The notes under the pieces were generated by a model. That model saw nothing but the letters and a program-made list of their open reading frames with translations. It ran no database searches and was not told the DNA's origin. From the NCBI RefSeq assembly GCF_026168515.1, contig NZ_CP093443.1, forward strand, positions 62,001 through 126,000: a stretch of 64,000 bases of DNA. Reading direction: 5' to 3'. How positions within the stretch are numbered: position 1 is the first letter of the stretch; the number at the start of each line of letters is the position of its first letter. Source of the stretch: Brevibacterium spongiae. Its GTDB lineage: Bacteria; Actinomycetota; Actinomycetes; Actinomycetales; Brevibacteriaceae. Of the stretch, positions 16,841 to 25,328 are shown in pieces. The translations under genes were made by a program, and so were the position numbers.

Positions 16841-17299
16841 ATGAATGCGTCAACGGGCACTGAATCGGCGAGCACTGAATCGGTCAGCACGAAGTCGGTC
16901 AACAGTGAGTCAATGAGCTCTGAGCCGGCCGGTACGGTGCACGGCCCGGACTTCATCGCCTTGCAGGTGCGTGATGTGGAAGCGGCCGCCCGGTTCTACG
17001 AATCGCAGCTCGGGCTCACCCGCGCCCCGGCCGCACCTCCCGGAGCGGTCGTGTTCACCACCTCGCCGATTCCCTTTGCCGTGCGCGAACCGCTGCCCGG
17101 CGTCGATCTCGACTCCGGGGACCGCCCGGGGAACGGGGTGGCACTGTGGCTGAGGTGCGACGATGCCCGCGCTCTTCATGATTCCCTCGCCGAGGCGGGG
17201 GTCGAGATCCTCCGTGAGCCGACTCCCAGCCCCTTCGGGCTCACCTTCGCGATCGCCGATCCCGACGGCTACGCGGTGACGTTCCACGACGAAGGGTGA
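16841..17299 (+). CDS. VOC/glyoxalase-family protein
   Basis: 152 aa. One vicinal-oxygen-chelate unit pair: FIALQVRDVEAAARFYESQLGL (strand-helix, about 33-54), then LHDSLAEAGVEILREPTPSPFGLTFAIADPDGYAVTFHDEG at the C terminus. The first ~30 residues are a Ser/Thr/Glu-rich tail made of four imperfect five-residue repeats (STESV-like), encoded by a 15-base tandem repeat. The start at 16841 follows AAGGAG; MSSEP further in is a possible shorter start. The C-terminal Glu of the metal triad (VTFHDE region) is plausible but the His ligand is not clear, so metal use is uncertain. Substrate unknown; probably detoxification, given the divergent MarR gene. Confidence 0.8.
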   Translation: MNASTGTESASTESVSTKSVNSESMSSEPAGTVHGPDFIALQVRDVEAAARFYESQLGLTRAPAAPPGAVVFTTSPIPFAVREPLPGVDLDSGDRPGNGVALWLRCDDARALHDSLAEAGVEILREPTPSPFGLTFAIADPDGYAVTFHDEG

Positions 17300-17731
17300 T
17301 CAGCCGAGCGATGCGATGATCTTCGCGATTCGGCGATCCCGGGTCTCCTCGGCTTTCGCCGAGGTCACCTGCCGCACATGTTCCTTGCGCTTCGAGGGAG
17401 CGAGCGCATCGAAGGTCTCGCGCAGTTCTGCGGCGGCGAGCGCCTCGGCGAGGGAATCGGGGACGGGAGTCTCCCGGTTCGAGGTGTCGTGGGTGAGCGT
17501 GACGTCGTGGGTCTCGCCGCCGGCGACGCCGATCTTCTCCCGATGTTCCTTGGCCAGCGGGAGCAGGTACTTCCCGCCCATCACCGCGGTCGTCGACGGA
17601 TAGGAATAGCCGGCGATCGTGACGATGACGGGCACGCGTTTGCCGACGCCGAAGCCGAGCACGATGTCCTCGGGGACTTCGATGCCGACATTGTTGCCGA
17701 GTGCCAGGAGTTCAGTGGTGAAGGTGACCAT
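17300..17731 (-). CDS. DUF1905/YdeI (OmdA-like) domain protein
   Basis: 143 aa. The N-terminal DUF1905 half resembles KRVPVIVTIAGYSYPSTTAVMGGKYLLPL with a VAGGETHDVTLTHDTSNRE strand pair. The C-terminal half is the YdeI/OmdA tail: PDSLAEALAAAELRETFDALAPSKRKEHVRQVTSAKAEETRDRRI. Such proteins have been linked to bacteriocin protection; no such locus is visible here. ATG at 17731 with GAGGAGG before it. The stop abuts the stop of the convergent VOC gene. Confidence 0.82.
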   Translation of the reverse strand: MVTFTTELLALGNNVGIEVPEDIVLGFGVGKRVPVIVTIAGYSYPSTTAVMGGKYLLPLAKEHREKIGVAGGETHDVTLTHDTSNRETPVPDSLAEALAAAELRETFDALAPSKRKEHVRQVTSAKAEETRDRRIAKIIASLG

Positions 17732-17776
17732 GCCGCCTCCTCGGTGAGTGGTCGGTCTGATCCGAGAGTAGGCCGA

Positions 17777-18745
17777 TCAGGCTTCCTCGGCAAGATCCGA
17801 CGACGAAGTCCGGGAGAACCGCGGCCACCAGCATCCCACCCGGTCGGCGTAGGCGCGGTATTCGTCGCCGAAGCGCTCACACAGGTCGGCTTCCTCGTGG
17901 GGGCGGATGAGCCAGTTCCACAGGAATGAGCCGATGAGCGCGTAGACGATGATGAGCCAGGAGCCGATGAGCAGGCCCATCGCCACGCCCTGGACGATGC
18001 CTGCGATGGCCATCGGATTGCGGACGAAGGCGTAGGGACCGCGGGTGACGAGGTGATGGGCCATCTGGGAAGGCAGCGGTGTGCCGGAGCCGAAGTTCGC
18101 GATCGCTCGAGCCGACCACACGCCGATGACGCTGGAGAATGCGAGCAGGGCGAAGCCGGTGACGACCACCAGGATCGGGAACTTGTAGGCCAGCTCCCAC
18201 CGGTCCTCGAAGGCATTGATGATCAGCGGGATGATGACGAGGAAGACGCCCCAGAAGATGACGATCTGGACAGTGGTGTGCACGAGGAGCCGCGAGCGCA
18301 CACGGGTGTGCGAACTTTCGAAGGCGAAGGGTCCGACGAGGAGCTTCTCGGACGGGATGCGACCGTAGAGCATGAGGACGCCGGCGAGCACGCTGCCGAG
18401 CGCGGCGAGGATCATGAGTACGGCACCGAGTCCCGCCTCGGTGGTGGCGGTCGCATAGATGACCATGCCGAGGGCCACGAGCACGCTCCAGCCGGCGGCG
18501 ATCCACACGGCCCAGCGGAAGTTGAGTGCGGCCAGGGCGGAGCCGATGACGAAGAGCGGAATGTCGACGATCGCGATGAGCAGCGGATCGATTCCGCCCA
18601 GGGTCGCTGTCTGCACGGCGGGAATCGTCGCGGTGCCCAGCCACCAGGCGGCTCCGGCCAGTGCCTGGAGGGCGAAGTACATGCGACCGTGGAAGATCCG
18701 CAGCCGCTTCTTCGGCTTGTTCACCGACGTGACATGGCGGCTCAT
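17777..18745 (-). CDS. isoprenylcysteine carboxyl methyltransferase-family membrane protein
   Basis: 322 aa, seven or more hydrophobic segments. The C-terminal third carries the PEMT/ICMT methyltransferase signature: HHLVTRGPYAFVRNPMAIAG, then a hydrophobic stretch, RPHEEADLCERFGDEYRAYADRVGCWWPR. The N-terminal two thirds are a separate multi-helix unit without a recognised family. ATG at 18745 overlaps the PhzF stop (ATGA), so the two are coupled; the longer frame to 18769 is not needed. SAM-dependent methylation of a lipid or small molecule at the membrane is inferred. Confidence 0.75.
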   Translation of the reverse strand: MSRHVTSVNKPKKRLRIFHGRMYFALQALAGAAWWLGTATIPAVQTATLGGIDPLLIAIVDIPLFVIGSALAALNFRWAVWIAAGWSVLVALGMVIYATATTEAGLGAVLMILAALGSVLAGVLMLYGRIPSEKLLVGPFAFESSHTRVRSRLLVHTTVQIVIFWGVFLVIIPLIINAFEDRWELAYKFPILVVVTGFALLAFSSVIGVWSARAIANFGSGTPLPSQMAHHLVTRGPYAFVRNPMAIAGIVQGVAMGLLIGSWLIIVYALIGSFLWNWLIRPHEEADLCERFGDEYRAYADRVGCWWPRFSRTSSSDLAEEA

Positions 18746-19695
18746 GCGCTCACCGTCCCGCGGAAGCACACGGTCGTGGCGCCGCCGACCCAGATGTCCG
18801 GGTCTGCTCCGGCAGCGTCCGGGTCTGCCCCGGGATTCGCCGCCTCGGCCGAGATCGAGATGACTCCGGCCCGGCCAAGTGCGGTGCCCTGAGTTGCTGT
18901 ATAGGAGTCAGGAGCGAGGCCGGCGCCGATGAGCCATTGGGCCACGGAAGCGTTGAGGCTGCCGGTCACGGGGTCTTCTGCCACGCCGACGCCGGGGACG
19001 AAGGCACGGATCTCATATTCGTGCTCCGAGGCGTCGGGGTGGGCGCCGAGGACGCCGAGCTTGGCATCGGGGATCGCGGAGAAGTCGGGGGTCAGCGCGA
19101 GCACCTGTTCGGCGCTGGCCAGCCGCACGGCGGCCCAGCCGGGTCCGTTGTCGGCCCACTGGTGGTCGAGGATGTCACCGCGGTCGACGCCGAGAGCTGT
19201 CGCGATCTCCGCCACGTACGATTCGTCGAGCTCACCGGCGCGGATGCGCTCGGGGGCGGCGAAAGCGAGGGTCCCGGTCGATCCGGTGGGTGCGTCGGCG
19301 GACGATTCGGACGTCGGGGATTCGGATGATCCAGTCGGCGCGGTGGTGGGGCCGCCTCGGCGAATGTCGACGAGTCCGGCACCGCATTCCTGAACGATCC
19401 GGTCGTTCTGCTTCGGTGTTCCTCCGGCGTCGAGCCAGGCCGCAGCCGAACCGAGGGTGGGGTGCCCGGCGAAGGGCAGCTCCCGGTGCGGGGTGAAGAT
19501 CCGCAGACGGTAGTCGGCGGCGGGATCCGTGGGGGAGAGGATGAAGGTGGTCTCGGACAGGTTGGTCCAGTTCGCGATCTGCGCCATCTGCGCGTCGTCG
19601 AGGTCGTCTGCATCGAGGATGACGGCGACGGGGTTGCCGCGGAAGGGAACGGCGGAGAAGACGTCGACCTGGGCGAATCGTCGTGATTGAGGCAA
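18742..19695 (-). CDS. PhzF-family isomerase/epimerase
   Basis: 317 aa from a TTG at 19695, which sits five bases after AAGGAG; a GTG at 19701 is the alternative. Family motifs: QVDVFSAVPFRGNPVAVIL at the N terminus with catalytic Glu in NLSETTFIL, FTPHRELPFAGHPTLGSAA, and EDPVTGSLNASVAQWL near the C terminus. Residues about 111-141 are a Thr/Ser/Glu/Asp-rich low-complexity insertion between strands, making the protein longer than the usual ~280-300. Co-translated with the methyltransferase gene. Substrate unknown. Confidence 0.88.
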   Translation of the reverse strand: MPQSRRFAQVDVFSAVPFRGNPVAVILDADDLDDAQMAQIANWTNLSETTFILSPTDPAADYRLRIFTPHRELPFAGHPTLGSAAAWLDAGGTPKQNDRIVQECGAGLVDIRRGGPTTAPTGSSESPTSESSADAPTGSTGTLAFAAPERIRAGELDESYVAEIATALGVDRGDILDHQWADNGPGWAAVRLASAEQVLALTPDFSAIPDAKLGVLGAHPDASEHEYEIRAFVPGVGVAEDPVTGSLNASVAQWLIGAGLAPDSYTATQGTALGRAGVISISAEAANPGADPDAAGADPDIWVGGATTVCFRGTVSA

Positions 19696-19849
19696 TGACA
19701 CTCCTTCGGAGATGTGGTGCGCGGGAAGTCGGGGATTGCGCGACCACTTCCTTCTAGTGTAGAGGGCCAGACCGGAGCCTCTGTGGATTGCCGCGGCGAT
19801 CCGTTTTCGCAGAGTCGACTTCGTGTTCACGGCGATTGCATAATGAGGC

Positions 19850-20968
19850 ATGGTCAATGGTGCTTCAGGGTTCTCTGGCGTTTCTGCGGGCGGCCGGGCG
19901 CCGCGTATCGGTGTCCTCGGCGGTGGTTTCATGGGTCGGGTCCACAGCCGGGCCGCGCGTTCGGCCGGAGCCGTGCTCGAGGTCGTGGCCACGTCCGGGC
20001 CCGCCGGCAGCGCACGCGCCGCCGCCGAGCTGGGCTTCGCGGACTCCTCATCGGTTGACGAGCTCATCGACCGGTGCCTCGACGTCGTCCATGTGTGCAC
20101 CCCCAACAATGTCCACGCCGAACAGTCGCTGCGGGCGCTGGACGCCGGTTCCGCGATCATCTGCGAGAAGCCGCTGGCGACCGATTCGACGTCTGCCCGC
20201 GCCATACTCGCCCGCGCCGAGGAGTCAGGACTCGGCGGAACCGTCCCGTTCGCCTACCGCTATCACCCGATGGTGCGCGAAGCCCGCGCCCGCTTCCGCG
20301 CCGGAGAAGCCGGCCGACTGCTCACCGTCGATGCCTCGTATCTGCAGGACTGGCTGCTGGGCGCCGACGATGTGAACTGGCGAGCCGAACCCGAGCGGGG
20401 AGGCCCTTCGCGTGTCTTCGCCGATATCGGATCCCACCTCGTCGACCTCATCGAGTTCATCGTCGATGACCGCATCGTTTCGCTGGTGGCGACGGTCCGG
20501 ACCGTCCACCCTCACCGAGGCGGGACTCCCATGACGACGGAGGACACCGTGGCCGTCACCGTCGAATTCGCCGGTGGTGCCATCGGTGCGCTGCTCGTGT
20601 CGCAAGTGGCTCCCGGACGAAAGAGCGCACTGACCGTCGAGATCGCCGGTACCGAGGCGAGCCTGCGATTCGATCAGGAACAGCCGGAGACCCTGTGGTG
20701 GGGACGTCGAGACGAGTCTCGCCTGCTCATCCGCGATCCTGAGACACTCCACGCCGATGCTGCGCGCCTGTGCTCAGTCCCGGCCGGTCATCCGCAGGGG
20801 TACCAGGATGCTTTCAACTCGTTCATCGCCGACTCCTATTCCTACTTCGCCGGTGACCTGCCCGAGGGTCTGCCCACCCTCCGCGACGGAGTTCGCGCGG
20901 TGCTCATCACCGAGGCGGTGCTGAAGTCTGTGTCGACCCGGTCCTGGGTCGACGTCGATGACGTGTGA
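19850..20968 (+). CDS. Gfo/Idh/MocA-family oxidoreductase
   Basis: 372 aa. The N-terminal Rossmann domain begins at residue ~18 (RIGVLGGGFMGRVHSRAA). The cofactor/catalytic EKP motif is AIICEKPLATDS (about 102-113). The C-terminal sheet domain includes GGPSRVFADIGSHLVDLIEFI, with the family His. It oxidises or reduces a sugar or inositol derivative with NAD(P). The start at 19850 has GAGG close upstream. Standalone between a divergent PhzF operon and the M50 peptidase. Exact substrate not predictable. Confidence 0.88.
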   Translation: MVNGASGFSGVSAGGRAPRIGVLGGGFMGRVHSRAARSAGAVLEVVATSGPAGSARAAAELGFADSSSVDELIDRCLDVVHVCTPNNVHAEQSLRALDAGSAIICEKPLATDSTSARAILARAEESGLGGTVPFAYRYHPMVREARARFRAGEAGRLLTVDASYLQDWLLGADDVNWRAEPERGGPSRVFADIGSHLVDLIEFIVDDRIVSLVATVRTVHPHRGGTPMTTEDTVAVTVEFAGGAIGALLVSQVAPGRKSALTVEIAGTEASLRFDQEQPETLWWGRRDESRLLIRDPETLHADAARLCSVPAGHPQGYQDAFNSFIADSYSYFAGDLPEGLPTLRDGVRAVLITEAVLKSVSTRSWVDVDDV

Positions 20969-21084
20969 GCGCGTGAGGTCACAACTGACTCGGCGATCAG
21001 CTCAGCATTCTCCTGAGATTCTCGACTGTCGTTTGAAGAAGTCCTGAGGACGCCGCTCAGGCTCGGTTCGTACACTGAGCGGCT

Positions 21085-21834
21085 ATGGACATAGAGCAGG
21101 CGACGGCGACGTGGTGGAACGCGATCACCTCGGGATTCGGGCGGCAGGACGGACTCGAACTCGACGTCCTCCGACTCGTCCTCGTGATCGGACTGCCCCT
21201 GGTGGTGACGCTGACGCCGGGCATCTGGCGGTTCTTCGGCCTGTTCGTCACCTTCGTCCACGAACTCGGACACGCGTTCGCAGCCCTCATGACCGGGCGG
21301 GTGGTCAAAGGGATCTCACTGAATTTCGATCATTCCGGTCAGATGAATTCCTTCGGACGTGTCGGCTTCTCAGCCACCTGGGCCGGATTCTGGGGATATC
21401 CGGCACCGGGCGTTCTCGGGCTCGTCCTCATCACCTCGGCGGTCTTCGGCTGGGCCCCGCTGGCACTGTCTGTGGGTGCGCTGATCCTGCTCGTGGCGCT
21501 CATCTTCATCCGGAACTTCGCAGGCGCGATCATCGCCGTGATCACTGCGGTCGCGGCGCAGCTCGTCGTCGTCTTCCTCCCGCTCGAGTGGATCTCGGTC
21601 TTCGTCGGCGCACTCGGCACCGCACTGACCATCGGCTCGCTCAAGGACCTCGTCAAGGTCATCCGCGTCCACACCCGCAGGCGGCACGTGCAGCAGTCCG
21701 ATGCCTATATCCTCGCCCAGGGTTCGCGGCTGCCGGCCGGTGCCTGGCTGACGCTGTTCGCACTGGTCATCATCGTCTGCGCGCTCGCCTCCGCGCGCGT
21801 TCTGTACACGGCGGTGTCGATCGGGTCGGTGTGA
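21085..21834 (+). CDS. M50-family (M50B-like) membrane metallopeptidase
   Basis: 249 aa, about six membrane segments. The zinc motif HELGH sits in LFVTFVHELGHAFAALMTG (about 54-72). The second conserved part of the family follows as ISLNFDHSGQMNSFG and a GYPAPGVLG turn. The rest is a helical membrane bundle. Actinobacterial proteins of this branch are usually annotated as M50 family without a known substrate. Single gene; a TACACT hexamer lies 15 bases before the ATG. Confidence 0.83.
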   Translation: MDIEQATATWWNAITSGFGRQDGLELDVLRLVLVIGLPLVVTLTPGIWRFFGLFVTFVHELGHAFAALMTGRVVKGISLNFDHSGQMNSFGRVGFSATWAGFWGYPAPGVLGLVLITSAVFGWAPLALSVGALILLVALIFIRNFAGAIIAVITAVAAQLVVVFLPLEWISVFVGALGTALTIGSLKDLVKVIRVHTRRRHVQQSDAYILAQGSRLPAGAWLTLFALVIIVCALASARVLYTAVSIGSV

Positions 21835-21966
21835 CCTGCGAGGTGCTGCCTGATAGGAGCGGCGAAGTTCGCGTCACCACGTAGGTTGGGCCAGATTCGA
21901 CCGTTGGGCACATCCGCGGTGGGGGAGCGCTGCTCTCGCGTCAGTGCCGGATGGCAGAATCGAATT

Positions 21967-22644
21967 ATGTCAGCTCATCCGAAATACTCTGCCGTCCTCT
22001 TCGACTGTGACGGGGTCCTCGTCGACTCCGAAAGCATCACGAACGGCGTCCTGCACGCCATGCTCGTCGAACTCGGCTGGCAGCTGACGGCTGAGGAGAG
22101 CATCGCCCGGTTCGTCGGGAAGATGCTCCGTGACGAGGCCGACGTGATCGAAGAGCACACCGGTTTTCGGATCGACGATGAGTGGATGAACGAATTCCGG
22201 CGTCGCCGCAATGAGAACCTCAGGGCCTCCCTGCAGGCGATCCCGGGCGTGGTGGACGCGGTGGGCCGCATCGCCGAGGCGTATCCGGGCAGGATCGCGT
22301 GTGCATCGGGAGCGGACCGCCCGAAGATCGAACTTCAGCTGCGGAAGATCGGACTCCTCGACGCATTCGAGGATCGGATCTTCTCCGGCATGGAGCAGCC
22401 GAATTCGAAGCCGGCCCCTGACGTCTATCTCGCGGCCGCTGATTCCTTGGGTATCGACCCCGCCGAGGCGGCCGTGATCGAAGATTCGCCCACCGGAGTC
22501 ATGGCCGGGGTTGCGGCAGGATCCCGTGTGCTCGGTTTCTGCCCGGAGTCGCCGGTTCATCAGAGCACCGAAACGCTGCTGGCCGTTGGTGCCGCCGAGA
22601 CGTTCGCATCGATGGATGACTTGCCGGGCCTGCTGCTGGAGTAG
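21967..22644 (+). CDS. HAD-superfamily hydrolase, beta-phosphoglucomutase-like
   Basis: 225 aa, subfamily IA. Motif I is AVLFDCDGVLVDSES (nucleophile Asp, about 10-24), motif II a Ser in IACASGADRPK, motif III a Lys in EQPNSKPAPDVYL, motif IV VIEDSPTGVMAG. The cap is helical. A phosphatase or phosphomutase for a small sugar phosphate is likely. ATG at 21967; the longer upstream frame has no support. No operon partners. Confidence 0.9.
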   Translation: MSAHPKYSAVLFDCDGVLVDSESITNGVLHAMLVELGWQLTAEESIARFVGKMLRDEADVIEEHTGFRIDDEWMNEFRRRRNENLRASLQAIPGVVDAVGRIAEAYPGRIACASGADRPKIELQLRKIGLLDAFEDRIFSGMEQPNSKPAPDVYLAAADSLGIDPAEAAVIEDSPTGVMAGVAAGSRVLGFCPESPVHQSTETLLAVGAAETFASMDDLPGLLLE

Positions 22645-22831
22645 TCGGATTCCGGAGCAGCAGTGTTCCGGGGCAGTCGCAACCTGGAGCGGCGACCGAG
22701 CCTCGCCCTCATCTCGAAGGATGTTCGACCCGAGGTCGGTGCATCTCGAACAAACTTCGGCAAATACCATCGAAAAATAGATCAGTCCGGTTTGTAATCG
22801 AATTGTGACATTCATTGATTCGGTTCGGGCG

Positions 22832-22837
22832 TAGAAT
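22832..22837 (+). promoter_or_regulatory. possible -10 element for the DUF222/HNH gene
   Basis: TAGAAT in an AT-richer stretch 43 bases before the gene start. No -35 element at ideal spacing was found. Confidence 0.35.
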
Positions 22838-22879
22838 GGGACCAAGGCATTCACATCGACGTGAAAGGCGGCGAGACCG

Positions 22880-25186
22880 ATGAAGGATCCCCAGGATCCG
22901 GGCGACGAAGGTCTTGACCCTGCCTCGGATGACTCGTCAGACGAGTCATCGAACGAATCGTCAAAGGAGTCCTCGAGCGACTCGTCGAACGAGGACTCAA
23001 ACGACTCCTCGGACGCTTCTCCGGTTGGGGACTCCAATGGTTCCACCATCGAGCAGTCTTCCCTGCCGACCCCTCCGCCGCTGGTCGGCCCCGAATCACC
23101 ACGTCGCCTCGACGTCGACCCGGATTCGCCTATGGCCGTGGTCGCGAGCATCGCACGGCTGAGCACCGGTGCACGCATCGCAGAACTTCAGGCCGTCGCC
23201 GGTCTCTTCCTCGCCGAGGTCGTCGACCGGCTCCGCTACGCGCCTGAGGGCGAGATCTACCACCACGCCACCTTCACCGAGACGGTGGAGCGCTTCATCA
23301 CGACCCGGGACGGGGAGCCGACAGCTGCGCTCGCCGAGGTCGACCAGACTGAGCCCGGCCAGACAGAGCCCGAGAACGCCGAGCTCGGCGACGTCGGATC
23401 CGAGGGCGCTGAGGTCGAGAACGCCGAGGCCGAAGCGGCTGAGCCGACCGAAGTCGAACGCACAGCGGCTGCCGCTATTGAGCCGCTTCCGAACTTCCCG
23501 AAGTTCCAGCTCCACCGGTCGTTCAATTCGTGGGCGCACGAATTCGCCGCAAAAGAGGATGTCGCCGAACTGACCGCAGTTCTCGGCGCGACAGTCGACG
23601 GTGCGTACAACGAGATCACGAACGCACTCACGCTGGTCTTCGGTCTGCCGAAGTTCCTTGACCGCTGCCTCAACGGCGAATTCACCATCCAGCATGTGCT
23701 CGTCGCTGCACGTGCTGTGAAGGACGTCGAATTTGAGTACGTCCCCCGCCTCGACAGCTATCTCGGACAGCGTCGCGCCGACATCACCATCGAAACCTTC
23801 AGGAAGTCCCTGAACCTCAAAATCGCTTCGCTCATTCCGGTCGAAGACCGCCTCGATGTCGCGGCAAAACGTCGTCACGTGGACATCACGACCTACGCCG
23901 ACGGCACCGCCTCGGTGCTGCTGTCGGGTCCGGCCGTGGAGCTCCAGGCCTTCTACCTGCGCATCGAAGCGTTCGCTCGGGCCATCCGCAAAGGCAACAT
24001 CTCCGCATTCACCGACCACGACCTGTCCGCCGCCGAGGTGGGCGAACAGGACGGCATCGCCGCCCTGATGTTCGACATCGCGACACGGGCGACCCCGCAG
24101 ATGCTCATCGCCGTGACCACACACGACACGACCACTGGGGAGACCTCGACCAAGGAAATCGCCCTCGACTCGATCGAGACCGGCGATCCGATGGCCCCGA
24201 TCTCGGCTGGAGCGGTCGACCGCGCAGCGCGGGCGGCCACACAGGAAGCCGAAGAATCGGCAGCAACGGGTGTCAAGGTCAAGTCGATCATCAAGCTCGT
24301 CATGCCCACCCACGGACAGTGGGTGCGGGAGCAGGCGAAGATGATGATCACGGTTCCCTACCTCACCGCGGTCGGTCGTTCGGAGCTTCCGGGCATGTTC
24401 TCCGACAGTGCTCCTGTGCCGGCCGACGCCGCGAAGGCTCTCGCCGGCGAAAGCCCCACTTGGCACCGGATCCTGACCGACCCTGCCACCGGAACACCGA
24501 TCGATGCGCGCTCGAAGAGCTACCACATCCCCGCAGATGTGCGTGCCCCGCTGACCGCGAAGTGGCAGTCATGCTCGGTTCCGGGATGCACCCGTCGAGC
24601 CGAGACCTCGGAAATCGACCACATCATCCCGTTCGACCACGACGATCCCGCACGAGGCGGACAGACGACCTTCGCGAAAACCCATCCGCTGTGCAAAGTG
24701 CACCACCAGCTGAAAACCGACCGCAAATTCTCCATCCGCACCACTGAGGATGGGGCGGTGGAGTATGCCTTCTCCCATGACGTCGTCACGACGATGTACC
24801 CGCCAGACAATCCGGTCCACGCCGAGCACGCATGGCAAGTGGAGAACTATGCCCAGCTGCCTGACCAGCTGGACCTTGGTGTGAGCAGCAACGAGGACTG
24901 GCGCGGCGCGAGGGCGGGAGAGCCGCTCGAAGCGGTCACAGGGGACAAATGTGTCTCGGACACGGCAGAGGCCGAACAGACAGAGACTGAACAAACGGAG
25001 GCCGAACAGACAGAGGCGACTGGAGAGTCGGTGCTGCGCTACACCTCGGAAACCGGCGTTGCTGAAACCGGCGCTGTGGGAATCGGGGCCGAGAGCGAGG
25101 ACGCCCGAAAGACGCGCCGCTCGCGGGAAGCCCAGGAGTCGATCTGGAACGTGAGCTGGGATCCGGAGAACCCACCGCCGTTCTGA
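22880..25186 (+). CDS. DUF222 (13E12-repeat) HNH endonuclease-domain protein
   Basis: 768 aa. A Ser/Asp-rich acidic N terminus (about 10-50) is followed by the DUF222 region in two parts, split by a Glu/Ala-rich repeat region near 155-195. The HNH domain at about 565-615 has CSVPGCTRRAETSEIDHIIPFD, then HPLCKVHHQLKT, giving the paired Cys and the His residues expected for a zinc-bound HNH fold. A C-terminal TEAEQTE repeat (about 690-715) follows. These proteins are multi-copy in actinobacteria and often mobile-associated; their role is unknown, with DNA cleavage inferred from HNH. The acidic low-complexity regions are unusual for the family. No flanking repeats were found. Confidence 0.88.
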   Translation: MKDPQDPGDEGLDPASDDSSDESSNESSKESSSDSSNEDSNDSSDASPVGDSNGSTIEQSSLPTPPPLVGPESPRRLDVDPDSPMAVVASIARLSTGARIAELQAVAGLFLAEVVDRLRYAPEGEIYHHATFTETVERFITTRDGEPTAALAEVDQTEPGQTEPENAELGDVGSEGAEVENAEAEAAEPTEVERTAAAAIEPLPNFPKFQLHRSFNSWAHEFAAKEDVAELTAVLGATVDGAYNEITNALTLVFGLPKFLDRCLNGEFTIQHVLVAARAVKDVEFEYVPRLDSYLGQRRADITIETFRKSLNLKIASLIPVEDRLDVAAKRRHVDITTYADGTASVLLSGPAVELQAFYLRIEAFARAIRKGNISAFTDHDLSAAEVGEQDGIAALMFDIATRATPQMLIAVTTHDTTTGETSTKEIALDSIETGDPMAPISAGAVDRAARAATQEAEESAATGVKVKSIIKLVMPTHGQWVREQAKMMITVPYLTAVGRSELPGMFSDSAPVPADAAKALAGESPTWHRILTDPATGTPIDARSKSYHIPADVRAPLTAKWQSCSVPGCTRRAETSEIDHIIPFDHDDPARGGQTTFAKTHPLCKVHHQLKTDRKFSIRTTEDGAVEYAFSHDVVTTMYPPDNPVHAEHAWQVENYAQLPDQLDLGVSSNEDWRGARAGEPLEAVTGDKCVSDTAEAEQTETEQTEAEQTEATGESVLRYTSETGVAETGAVGIGAESEDARKTRRSREAQESIWNVSWDPENPPPF

Positions 25187-25328
25187 CCGGGCATGGTCGG
25201 GTTCTGGCCGTCCCAGAACAGGTCAAACTGCTCCCCGGCCCCGGCCCCGGCCTTGCCTTATCCGACCCGGAACCATTCTTCCCGACCCGAGGCCACGGCA
25301 TCGTTCGACCGCGACCACCAAGCGAGGC

